Part shown: positions 56,854 through 64,000 of the stretch, one piece after another
Layout: every line of letters begins with the position of its first letter
How positions within the stretch are numbered: the first letter of the stretch is position 1
NCBI GenBank assembly: GCA_039111635.1
Contig: JBCAQO010000001.1
Location: 1,798,001 to 1,862,000, forward strand
Length of the DNA stretch: 64,000 nt
Direction: 5' to 3'
DNA from: Heterobasidion occidentale
Taxonomy: Eukaryota; Basidiomycota; Agaricomycetes; Russulales; Bondarzewiaceae
Translations under genes and position numbers: made by a program
The notes under the pieces: model-generated
Databases searched by the model: none
The model's input: the letters and a program-made list of their open reading frames with translations, nothing else
Told to the model about the DNA's origin: nothing

Positions 56854-58126
56854 CTAGTTCCGCTCGAGTCCAGGAAGTAGTTCGCTGAGTTGGGCGCTGG
56901 CGGATTGGAGTTCTTCTACCAATGTGTGGATGTGCTCCTTCAACTCGATTATCTCGAGGACGGTTTGGAGTCGGCGAATCTCTTGGTCGAGTTCTTCTAG
57001 GACTGCTTCGCCTGGGCTGAAGAACCGCCCTTGTCCTCTGGTTTCCCCGCCCCTCGTTTCTCCTATATCTTGGAGGATGTTCCTCATTGCTGCCTCCGGC
57101 GTCCTGCCCGGTGGATTGTCCTGCAGAAGCGGGAGGAAGGGCCTCTCGATCTCTTCGCGCCTGTCATTGAACCGTAGTCCAGACGTGTTCTGTCTGGACG
57201 GCTGCGTCTTGGCTACTTGTAGCCGGTACCGCTCTGCTAGCTTCACTCCATGGTTGGATGCGGAATGGGTCAATCCGAACGGGATGGGCGCGGGAGGAGT
57301 GTCTTGTGTCAGTGCGCGAGATGAGGGCGGGTAGGAGTTCCAGATTGATGAAGGATGAGAACTCGTCCGGATGAATGAGTAAGGCGTAGGCCCCATTATT
57401 TCCTCGGGCATACCAGGAGGCGGCCCTATGATCATCTGCATAGGCCAGAAGCCTGACCTGGTCGCTCGCGTCAGCGAGGTGTCGGGGTACGTCGTCGCTC
57501 TCGCTCCCTGGTTTCCCTGCGAAGAAGTTAGCGAGCCTTTGTAAGGCTAGCGCTGTGGCCATTTGAATTACCGCGGAGATGGTGGTGCGTTGGAGCAGCG
57601 CATCCCCTAGCCCTTCCAACTCTCCGGGGTGCAGATCTCGACTACTGGTAGGGGGCCCTCTGGTCCCGGCAGCTGATGTACCAGTCGTTGCTGGTTCTTG
57701 TATATCTGCCTCAGCAACTGTAGGCGATGCCAGGTCCGCAGGGTTTCTCGGTCTTCGCTCGCCTCTCGTTCCTTGCCTTGTGTCTCCTTGAGCCAACGCT
57801 GTCGTCGGTCGCGGAGGCGTTGACGGAGCAGGTCTTCCTTCTTCTTGACGTCCTTCAGCGTGCTCGTCATGAGTTCTCTCAAGCCGTGGTGAGGTTCGGG
57901 AACCCGTTCGATCTTCGACGGTGAGCGCGGTTTGGTGGACGATGATCGGTATGGGAATTCCTTCTGGAGTCGCTGGGCGGCTGCTTCGGCTAGGGCGTCC
58001 AGTATCGGGGTTGGCCACGGCCAGAATGATGTCTGGCGAGGGGTTTCTTGAAGGGGAGGAGGTAGTTCCATCATCAATGAGCATGGCACGTCCAGGGGAG
58101 TAATCAAGGGAGGAGTGGTCGGACAT
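56854..58126 (-). pseudogene. Post-pol ORF of element B, frameshifted
   Basis: Starts at ATG 58126 (MSDHSSLDYSPGRAMLIDDG), 57 bases after the pol stop. Coding character moves between frames. A coiled-coil segment DLLRQRLRDRRQRWLKE and WHRLQLLRQIYKNQQRLVHQ is in the frame of 57607-58107. Then LLQRTTISAVIQMATALALQ and LANFFAGK are in the first frame, and the end AVLEELDQEIRRLQTVLEII and LVEELQSASAQLSELLPG is in the frame of 56854-57441. At least two shifts are needed. The position, the MSD start and an acidic, coiled-coil-rich composition match the intact ORF of element D. Function is unknown. The location after pol is where env-like or accessory ORFs lie in other gypsy elements, but no signal peptide or transmembrane helix is seen. 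Confidence 0.6.
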
Positions 58127-58183
58127 GTACTGGGGAGGATTCTTGCTTTCCGAAAGGAGGGGGTCTCTCCTTTTTATATCTTC

Positions 58184-60856
58184 CTAAAGCTTAATCGCCG
58201 CAGGTCGGGGTTTGTCTGGGTAGCTTTCGTGGAATTCACGAAGCGCCTCGTCGGCCGTGTCCTTGAGGAGGGCAAAGGGTTCCCAAGTGTTATCGGCCTC
58301 GGAGTATCCGACCCACTTTACAAGATATTTGGTTCCTTGTCCTTGGCGTCTTGAATCTAGAATGGCCTCCACTTCGTAGTGCTCTTCTTCATTCAAGATC
58401 TCTGGGGCAGGTCTGGGGAAGTTCCTTCCGTGGGCCTCTGTCTCATGATATTCTGTGAGTATGGAGGCATGAAACACCGGGTGTATCTTCCATGTTTCGG
58501 GTATTTCCAACCGATAAGCTAGGGGACCGATTCTTTCGGTCACTGAAAAGGGGCCATAGCGTCGAGGTGCCAACTTGAATTTCGGGTGAGTTGTCCGAAT
58601 GTGGGTTCCTTCTAACCAAACTTGGGTTCCTACTTCCCACTGTGGGAGTTTCCTGTGCAGGTCCCGGTCCTTGGCGTGCTGCGCTGCTATTTGTAGACTT
58701 GCAGCCGCATCTTCTTGGACTTCCTTGATTAGCTGCAAACGTTCAGTCACTGCGGGCACCTGGGTCTCCAGAGCTGAGTCGACCGAATATGGTGGATTGA
58801 ACCCATAAAGGACTTCAAACGGCGACTTCCCAGTGGCGGAGTGTCTTTGGGTATTGTGGGAGAATTCTGCAAAGGGAATCAAGTCTACCCAGTTATCTTG
58901 ATGGTAGTTGCAGAACACTCGCAGGAATTGCTCGATCTCTTGGTTTACCCGTTCTGTTTCTCCGTCCGTTTGGGGGTGGTATGCCATGCTGAGGGCAGGG
59001 GTAATTCCCATTCTTTTCCATAGTTCCCTTGTGAATTTTGCCGCAAATTGAGGACCTCTGTCGGACACCACCTTGGTTGGTAGTCCGTATCGTTTGAACA
59101 CATTGTCCTGGAAGAGCGTCGTGGTTTCTTCGGCCGTGATTGTCTTTTTGCACGGAGTTATGACTATTCCTTTTGACAGACCTTGATCGACCACCACGTT
59201 GATCGAGTCGTAGCCTCTGCTTTCCGGGAGGTCTGTCACGAAGTCGGTGGAGATAAAGCGCCAAGGGACGTTTGTGGTTTCCAGCGGTTGGATCGGTGGA
59301 TGGGTCCTATGGGGAAGGTTCTTGGTAGATTGGCAGACTGCGCATCCATCCACATATGCATGTACGAATTTAGTCATGCTTGACCACCAATAATGGCGTT
59401 GGACCAATTCCAAGGTCTTTGCTCGGCCTGGGTGTCCCATAGCCATAGAGTCATGGTGCGTTTTGACAATCATTCGTCGAAGGAGGTCGTCCTTTGGGAC
59501 GCATATGTAACCGTCGCGTCTTGTAATGCCCTCTTCATGTGTCCATTTTCCTAGGTCGCCCTTCATTGCGTTTGGACCTTTTTCCAGCAGTTTCTTGAGG
59601 GCGACGTCGACTAGCAAATCGTGTTCCGAGCGCGAGTGTTGAATAAGGGAGAGGATGTCCGAGGATACGAGTTCTGTTGCTTTGACGTGTATGCCTTCGA
59701 TTGGCTCTACCAGAGTTTCGCTGGACTCGGTGAAAAGTCTGGACGGGAGTAGAGTCTGTGCCTTGTTATCAGATTCCACCCCCTCACTAAGGTCTGGACG
59801 CCTGGACAGAGCATCGGCGTGATTCGTAGTTCCAGCCTTGTAACTGAGCTGGAAGTCAAATCGGGACAAAAACAGGCTCCAGCGCGCTTGTCGTCTTGAC
59901 AGGTCGCGCGCCGTCTGAAAGTGTTCTAGGTTCTTATGGTCCGTCCAGACTTCAAAAGGGTGTCGCACGCCTTCGAGGTAGTGTTTCCAGTGCTCCATCG
60001 CCTTGATAATAGCAAGGAGTTCGCGATCATGTACGTCGTAATTCCGTTCGGCCGGTGAGAAAGATCCCGAGAGGTATGCCACGGGGTGCCAGTCGTTATC
60101 AGGTCCTTCCTGTAAGAGGACTGCACCATATGCCGCGAGGGAAGCGTTGGTAATGAGCCGGTAGGGACGCATCGTGTCAGGGTACAGCAGGATGGGTTGA
60201 CTGACAAAGGCTTTCTTTAATTGATCAAACGCCTGTTGGCACTCCACGGTCCAGTCCCATCTCACATCCTTCTTCGTGAGGTCATGCAGGGGTCGAGCGA
60301 TCAAGGAAAATTTATCAATGAATTGTCGGTAGAAGTTCCCTAGGCCCAAGAAAGAGCGGATGTCGCGAACCGTGCGTGGGATGGGCCATTCCTGGATAGC
60401 TTCAATCTTCGAATCTTCCATAGCGACGTGGTCTTTTGAAATCGTGTACCCAAGGTAATTTAGCTTCTCCTTGTGGAATTCGCATTTCTCTGGTTTGAGG
60501 TAGAGATCGTTGTCGCGCAGGATTTGGAGGACTCGTTTAAGAATCACAATGTGTTCCGCTGTGGTCTTCGTGAAGATGAGGATGTCGTCCATATATATCG
60601 CTATTTTCCGAGCCAAGATGAGTTCCTGGAAGATCATGTTCATCATGGCTTGGAAGGTCCCTGGGGAATTGCAGAGCCCAAAGAACATTACTGTAGGTTC
60701 AAAGAGCCCCAGGGGTGTGACGAAGGCCGCCTTGGATTCGTCTCCTTTCTTGATGCGCACGTTGTTATATCCCCACCGAACATTGAGCTTCGAGAACACC
60801 GTTGCGCCTTTAATAATATCCAATAGTTCTTGGATTAACGGCAGGGGGGTGACATC
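58184..60856 (-). CDS. pol: pol of element B: RT, RNase H, integrase, chromodomain
   Basis: One open frame of about 890 residues downstream of a stop codon at 60857-60859. RT shows FGLCNSPGTFQAMMN and IYMDDILIFTKT (YMDD). RNase H shows LITNASLAAYGAVLLQEG, where the usual catalytic Asp (TDAS) is Asn, then YDVHDRELLAIIKAMEHWKH. Integrase has the zinc-binding HHDSMAMGHPGRAKTL...CAVCQ and the DDE core: STDFVTDLPESRG, VVSDRGPQFAAKFTREL, YHPQTDGETERVNQEIEQF. A chromodomain closes the protein: YEVEAILDSRR, TKYLVKWVGYSEADNTWEPF. This order defines chromoviruses. The stop at 60857 sits where a conserved Arg codon is expected, so RT is cut off from its N-terminal part. Confidence 0.9.
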   Translation of the reverse strand, partial: DVTPLPLIQELLDIIKGATVFSKLNVRWGYNNVRIKKGDESKAAFVTPLGLFEPTVMFFGLCNSPGTFQAMMNMIFQELILARKIAIYMDDILIFTKTTAEHIVILKRVLQILRDNDLYLKPEKCEFHKEKLNYLGYTISKDHVAMEDSKIEAIQEWPIPRTVRDIRSFLGLGNFYRQFIDKFSLIARPLHDLTKKDVRWDWTVECQQAFDQLKKAFVSQPILLYPDTMRPYRLITNASLAAYGAVLLQEGPDNDWHPVAYLSGSFSPAERNYDVHDRELLAIIKAMEHWKHYLEGVRHPFEVWTDHKNLEHFQTARDLSRRQARWSLFLSRFDFQLSYKAGTTNHADALSRRPDLSEGVESDNKAQTLLPSRLFTESSETLVEPIEGIHVKATELVSSDILSLIQHSRSEHDLLVDVALKKLLEKGPNAMKGDLGKWTHEEGITRRDGYICVPKDDLLRRMIVKTHHDSMAMGHPGRAKTLELVQRHYWWSSMTKFVHAYVDGCAVCQSTKNLPHRTHPPIQPLETTNVPWRFISTDFVTDLPESRGYDSINVVVDQGLSKGIVITPCKKTITAEETTTLFQDNVFKRYGLPTKVVSDRGPQFAAKFTRELWKRMGITPALSMAYHPQTDGETERVNQEIEQFLRVFCNYHQDNWVDLIPFAEFSHNTQRHSATGKSPFEVLYGFNPPYSVDSALETQVPAVTERLQLIKEVQEDAAASLQIAAQHAKDRDLHRKLPQWEVGTQVWLEGTHIRTTHPKFKLAPRRYGPFSVTERIGPLAYRLEIPETWKIHPVFHASILTEYHETEAHGRNFPRPAPEILNEEEHYEVEAILDSRRQGQGTKYLVKWVGYSEADNTWEPFALLKDTADEALREFHESYPDKPRPAAIKL

Positions 60857-61674
60857 TCAGATGGTGTGTTCGTTAAGGTGACGATAGTCTTGTACCGGAC
60901 GGAGCTTCCCATCTTTCTTGCTTACAAAAAAAAAAGGAGGCCGCGCTATGCGCGGTTGACCGACATATTGTTCCTCTGGAGAGGTGCTCCTTGACAAACT
61001 TCCCTAACTCATCATGCTTTTCCGGGCTCAGAGGAAATATCCACGGGGCCTGGGGTACAAAAGATGGTTTGAGGTTTATCGCGTGGTCCCATATTGTATG
61101 TTGGGGAAGCCTCTGCGATCGTCGTTCGCTGAAGATGTCGAGGTAAGAGTGATATTCTGTCGGCACTCGACCTTTCAAGTTGGTGGTATAGATTTCTTCC
61201 TCTAGATCTTCGTCAAAGCTCGCGAACCCCAAGGGTTCTGGAGCTACCTTCCTAATGACGGGTTCTCCTGCGCTTTTCATTGCGGAGGAGTCGAACGGTG
61301 TTTGCGCTTCTTCAGCGACTTTTCTTGAAGGTTCGCCCTCGGTTGCCTCTTGTTGAGCTTGCCGGCGTTCCTTCCTTTCGGTTACTTGCTCTTCGAGCCA
61401 TTTCCGAGCCTTGCGTTGTCGGGATTTGTGTTCGAGCAGCTCCATGAACCGAGTTTTCCATTCCTTCGCTGGTACTTGGTCCCACTGTTCTTTAGTCCAA
61501 GTCCACGAAGGTCCTATCGGTTCCTTGACAAGATGCGGTTTTGTCCGCTGGGGAATCTTGTCACCGCGTAGTTTTGCTAGCCATGCCTTTCTGGTAGGCT
61601 CTTCCCTTGCCTTGGTAAACCCATACGGTTGTTGGCAATCTCTGGGGCACCGATCAAAGTGTACTTCACGGCGC
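60857..61674 (-). pseudogene. Upstream gag-pol remnant of element B
   Basis: The frame 60873-61445 reads EEIYTTNLKGRVPTEYHSYL then SYLDIFSERRSQRLPQHTIW and [18 protein letters not shown], the classic N-terminal RT segment of gypsy elements. It shifts frame at a run of ten A (60927-60936), after which [20 protein letters not shown] continues in the downstream pol frame up to the nonsense codon. Further upstream frames (to 61674) are Lys/Arg-rich and unresolved. Element D cuts the rest off. Confidence 0.7.
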
Positions 61675-61994
61675 TGTCAAGAACGACTGTGAATGACGAG
61701 ATGACCTAAACCACAAACACTGAGATGATAGAAGAGGATGTTTTGTGTGGACTTGATCAGACCAATGCTTGTAACCCAGAAGACTGGTGAACAGTAGTTC
61801 TGTGATTAGACAAAGGTGGATAGCCTAAGGCTTTCACTACTGCGCATGGATCTATAAATACGTGAACCTAGATGCACGGACCAAGTAACAATGGAGCGGG
61901 AACGCGAGGTATAGACTTGGGAAGGGTCCAACGTATCCCTATATGGAAGGTGGGAAAGTACGAGTACGTAAGAAATAAACGAGTTTGTAACATT
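61675..61994 (-). repeat. 3' LTR of element D
   Basis: Plus-strand view TGTCAAGAACGACTGTG ... CGAGTTTGTAACA, 320 bp, TG..CA ends. It is directly followed by TTACCCCCCCC, the polypurine tract on the minus strand. The left end abuts coding-like sequence of element B, so D inserted into B. The partner LTR lies outside the window, so no target duplication can be checked. Confidence 0.65.
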
Positions 61995-62316
61995 ACCCCC
62001 CCCTCTAGGCCGTCAGCGCCGGAGACGGAGAGTATGGTAGGTCGTATTTAGTCCGAGAAAAACATAAGTAATGCACGTTAAGAGGCGTGAAATCGAACCG
62101 TATCATCAAAGCGGACACTCATTCACGTTGCCCCCTGCCGCGCCCTGACACGATAGCCCTTGAGTACAGATGTCAGGGTATACCACCTAGTTAGAAGCAC
62201 GCGGGTACTGCGTCGTTGAGCCGAGTCCCTCTTCTCATCGTGCCGGTGGTCACCGGTTCGGCGGAGTCAAACCGCCGTAGACCTTGGTAGTTTTACATCG
62301 TGCCGGATGAAGTCCC
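61995..62316 (-). other. Element D 3' non-coding region
   Basis: Begins with the polypurine tract (61993-62005). It contains one copy of the 21-bp family at 62288-62308 (TAGTTTTACATCGTGCCGGA then T), closest to the 56188 copy of element B. No gene. Confidence 0.6.
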
Positions 62317-63282
62317 TCAGTCGGATTCGGCCTCCTCTTCGCTTTCCTCGGTCCATCCTATCCTTCTTGGTTCGATCCGTCTCCATCCTAGTTCTTCGGG
62401 TAAGGTAAACGTGTATGGGTGGAAACGTCGGTGGTGTGGGGACGGGAATGCTCCGGGCATCGGGCGGTATGGTGATCCGTTCGAGGCGGATGACGAGGCT
62501 CGGGAGATCACGGCTGTGGTCGGCATGTGATATTCGGTTGGGTCGAATACGTCGTCAGCGTAGTAGACCGGTCCTGTTAGTCCGATGAGGCGTCGTTCTC
62601 CTGCTAAGATACGGGCCGAGAGTGATTCTTCTCGCGTGTGGAGCGCTCTCTGCGCGTGCATAGTGAACGCGCGTTCCTCTCGGAGGATGCCGAGCGCTCG
62701 CAGGACGTCAGCCGTGGATCCTCCTGACATAAACTCTTGTGAGGTATCCCCCGCGAGTAGTCCTAGCAAGTATGTGACGGGGGTGGTGAGGTAGGTGTCT
62801 GGTTCTAGGTGGACAATCCCTGGGGTAGTTTCATCGAATAGAGGTGGAGGGGAGGTGGATGCTCGGTTAGCGGAGGGGTGTGGAGTGGGCGGACGTCGTT
62901 CGCGGCATTTCCTCTCTTCATTAGCCTGGAACCGTTCCTCGTCTATCTCGTTCTGTTCCAATATCCTGATCCTGTCCATCTCGTGCTCGTACTCCGAGTC
63001 CGTATCCGACCATCCGTCACTCCTCTCTGGCCTATTCGGGTCATTTCTTTCCCATAAGTTACCGGCTTCGTCTAAGTAGTGGTCGCGGTGCCACCTAACT
63101 TCAATTTCCATGTTTCGGGCGTCGTCTTCCTCTTGTTCCGCCTGCCTGACCGCTTCTTCGTCGTCTTCTGTCCATGGGACGGGTCGTTCTTCGGATACGT
63201 CGGACTCCGTGGATGGGGACGGCGTATCGTCAGTTTGTACAGATTGGTCGACGAAGGTGGTGGTCTGCTCAGAGTCTGACAT
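62317..63282 (-). CDS. Intact post-pol ORF of element D, acidic protein of unknown function
   Basis: The ATG at 63282 (MSDSEQTTTFVDQSVQTDDT) was chosen over upstream in-frame codons because it matches the MSD start of the corresponding ORF in element B and lies in the region overlapping the end of pol (stop at 63269, 14 bases of overlap). The product is about 321 residues. The N-terminal third is very acidic (WTEDDEEAVRQAEQEEDDAR). Then come RWHRDHYLDEAGNLWERN, a predicted helix RIRILEQNEIDEERFQANEE, a hydrophobic TYLTTPVTYLLGLLAGD, and LRALGILREERAFTMHAQRA. It ends with Pro/His-rich and acidic sequence. No CCHC, transmembrane or signal sequence is visible, so an envelope is unlikely. It could be an RNA- or DNA-binding accessory or a regulatory factor; this is unproven. 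Confidence 0.65.
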   Translation of the reverse strand: MSDSEQTTTFVDQSVQTDDTPSPSTESDVSEERPVPWTEDDEEAVRQAEQEEDDARNMEIEVRWHRDHYLDEAGNLWERNDPNRPERSDGWSDTDSEYEHEMDRIRILEQNEIDEERFQANEERKCRERRPPTPHPSANRASTSPPPLFDETTPGIVHLEPDTYLTTPVTYLLGLLAGDTSQEFMSGGSTADVLRALGILREERAFTMHAQRALHTREESLSARILAGERRLIGLTGPVYYADDVFDPTEYHMPTTAVISRASSSASNGSPYRPMPGAFPSPHHRRFHPYTFTLPEELGWRRIEPRRIGWTEESEEEAESD

Positions 63283-64000
63283 GGAGGAGGAAGGCGAGGT
63301 TGGAGAGGAAGTTGTTGAATGCGTGGGTTGTCCGAATGGATGAGGGGATCGAGAGTATCGAGTTCGAGATTTTATATGTTTTTTGTTTTGTTTGTTCAAT
63401 GTTTGTCAGGGTTGTCCGAAGGGGAATGGTTGACGGATGTTTCACGTCATATGCTTCCATTAATTCCTTTGCGTTGGTTAGGCTTGCCCTTGTGACCCAT
63501 TCATCGGACGAGTCGGGGTATCCTTTCCAGTGCACCAGGTACTGATATCCGCGGCCTCGTTTTCTCTTATCTCTTATCTCTTCGACTTCGTACTCTTCTT
63601 CTCCATCCACGAGGTCAGGTGGTGGTTCTTCGAAGTTTGGTCCGTGAGCATCGGTCTCTCGATACGGCGTTATTAGCGAGGCGTGGAACACCGGGTGTAT
63701 TTTCCATGTCGGTGGGAGCTTTAGTCTGAACGTTATGGGTCCTAGCTTCTTTTTGATAAGGAAGGGCCCGTGGAGCTTGGGTGCTAGCTTGTCCTTGGGA
63801 TGCGTTGTCTTAATGTTTTTTCCCGATAGCCAGACTTTCTGTCCTTCTTCTAGTTCTACCTCGTGTTCCGCTGTTCTCTTCGCCATTATTTCTGCTGCTG
63901 CTTCTAGGCTGGCTCTCGTCTCTTCTCTTACGTTTTTCAGCTTTTCCAACCGTCGCTCTACGCCAGGGATGTCGGACCTCGGTTCGATTTGTGGCATAAT
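63269..64000 (-). CDS. pol: pol C-terminus of element D (integrase end, chromodomain), partial
   Basis: The frame is open from the window edge to the stop at 63269. It shows the integrase C-terminal GPY/F-like region (KVWLSGKNIKTTHPKDKLAP, LHGPFLIKKKLGPITFRL, PPTWKIHPVFHASLITPY) and a chromodomain (YEVEEIRDKRKRGRGYQYLV, HWKGYPDSSDEWV). The tail runs on for about 60 Ser/Thr-rich residues. The 5' part is outside the window. It is related to, but clearly distinct from, element B's pol. Confidence 0.9.
   Translation of the reverse strand: MMPQIEPRSDIPGVERRLEKLKNVREETRASLEAAAEIMAKRTAEHEVELEEGQKVWLSGKNIKTTHPKDKLAPKLHGPFLIKKKLGPITFRLKLPPTWKIHPVFHASLITPYRETDAHGPNFEEPPPDLVDGEEEYEVEEIRDKRKRGRGYQYLVHWKGYPDSSDEWVTRASLTNAKELMEAYDVKHPSTIPLRTTLTNIEQTKQKTYKISNSILSIPSSIRTTHAFNNFLSNLAFLLHVRL

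Larger units (their letters stand above)
42501..61674 (-). mobile_element. Ty3/gypsy chromovirus element B (degenerate, contains A, interrupted by D)
   Basis: On the minus strand the order from right to left is an upstream gag-pol remnant (61674-60873), reverse transcriptase/RNase H/integrase/chromodomain frame (60856-58184), a post-pol ORF (58126-56854), a 2.6-kb non-coding region with 21-bp repeats, a polypurine tract and the 3' LTR. Element A lies inside the LTR. The right side is cut at about 61675 by the 3' LTR of element D, so gag and the 5' LTR of B are missing here. It carries point mutations that would inactivate it: a nonsense codon and an RNase H catalytic change. Confidence 0.75.
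61675..64000 (-). mobile_element. Ty3/gypsy chromovirus element D (partial, runs off the window)
   Basis: Minus-strand order within the window: pol C-terminus with chromodomain, a post-pol ORF overlapping the pol end, a short non-coding region with one copy of the 21-bp motif, polypurine tract, 3' LTR. It has the same layout as element B, with an intact post-pol ORF, so it is younger. Confidence 0.75.

Noticed and set aside
57607..58107. Separate 166-residue gene in element B
   Set aside because: Best explained as the middle part of the frameshifted post-pol ORF, matching the position of the intact ORF in element D.
61675..61994. 5' LTR of element B
   Set aside because: The polypurine tract lies on its right side, so it is the 3' LTR of an element extending to the right (D); its sequence also differs from B's LTR.

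Overview
This window is nuclear DNA from a filamentous basidiomycete, most likely an agaricomycete. Genes are dense, carry many introns of about 45-60 bp with GT..AG ends, and encode typical fungal proteins, including an EF-hand aspartate/glutamate carrier, GOS1, a Sro7-type protein, a polyporopepsin-like protease and a secreted RNase T2. No prokaryotic operons, CRISPR arrays or rRNA genes are visible.

Positions 1-24200 are a housekeeping block. In order it holds an AGC1-like mitochondrial carrier (-), TRM5 tRNA methyltransferase (-), a TatD/Scn1-like hydrolase (+), the Golgi Qb-SNARE GOS1 (-), an NTF2/SnoaL-like protein (+), a Lgl/tomosyn/Sro7 WD40 protein (-), a coiled-coil protein of well over 1,000 residues (-), an 873-bp non-autonomous hAT-like transposon with an 8-bp target duplication, and a DUF89/ARMT1-like protein (-).

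Positions 24200-41800 are sparser and more accessory. They hold a single-exon unknown protein, D-amino-acid oxidase, a secreted aspartic protease, a zinc-ribbon plus RING-H2 ubiquitin ligase (-), an MSC7-like aldehyde dehydrogenase carrying an apparent one-base frameshift, a secreted RNase T2, and a tRNA-Trp(CCA) gene with a tiny intron. Two stretches (24.79-25.47 kb and 29.89-30.30 kb) hold protein-like but unassigned reading frames.

From 42431 to the window end lies a nest of Ty3/gypsy LTR retrotransposons on the minus strand. Element A (42779-53873, 1078-bp LTRs, 4-bp target duplication CCGT) sits inside the 3' LTR of element B. B's coding region is interrupted at about 61675 by element D, which runs off the window. 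A has an intact gag-protease frame, a pol broken by several frameshifts, and an unusual spliced antisense gene between pol and its 3' LTR, bounded by two copies of a polypurine-like sequence. B and D are chromodomain elements with a sense extra ORF after pol. B also carries about 18 copies of a 21-bp motif in its 3' non-coding region, and D has at least one copy.

The strongest candidates for something undescribed are the antisense zinc-cluster gene of element A and the 21-bp repeat region plus post-pol ORF of the B/D family. Splice sites were inferred by eye, so most gene entries are spans from start codon to stop codon rather than verified exon sets.
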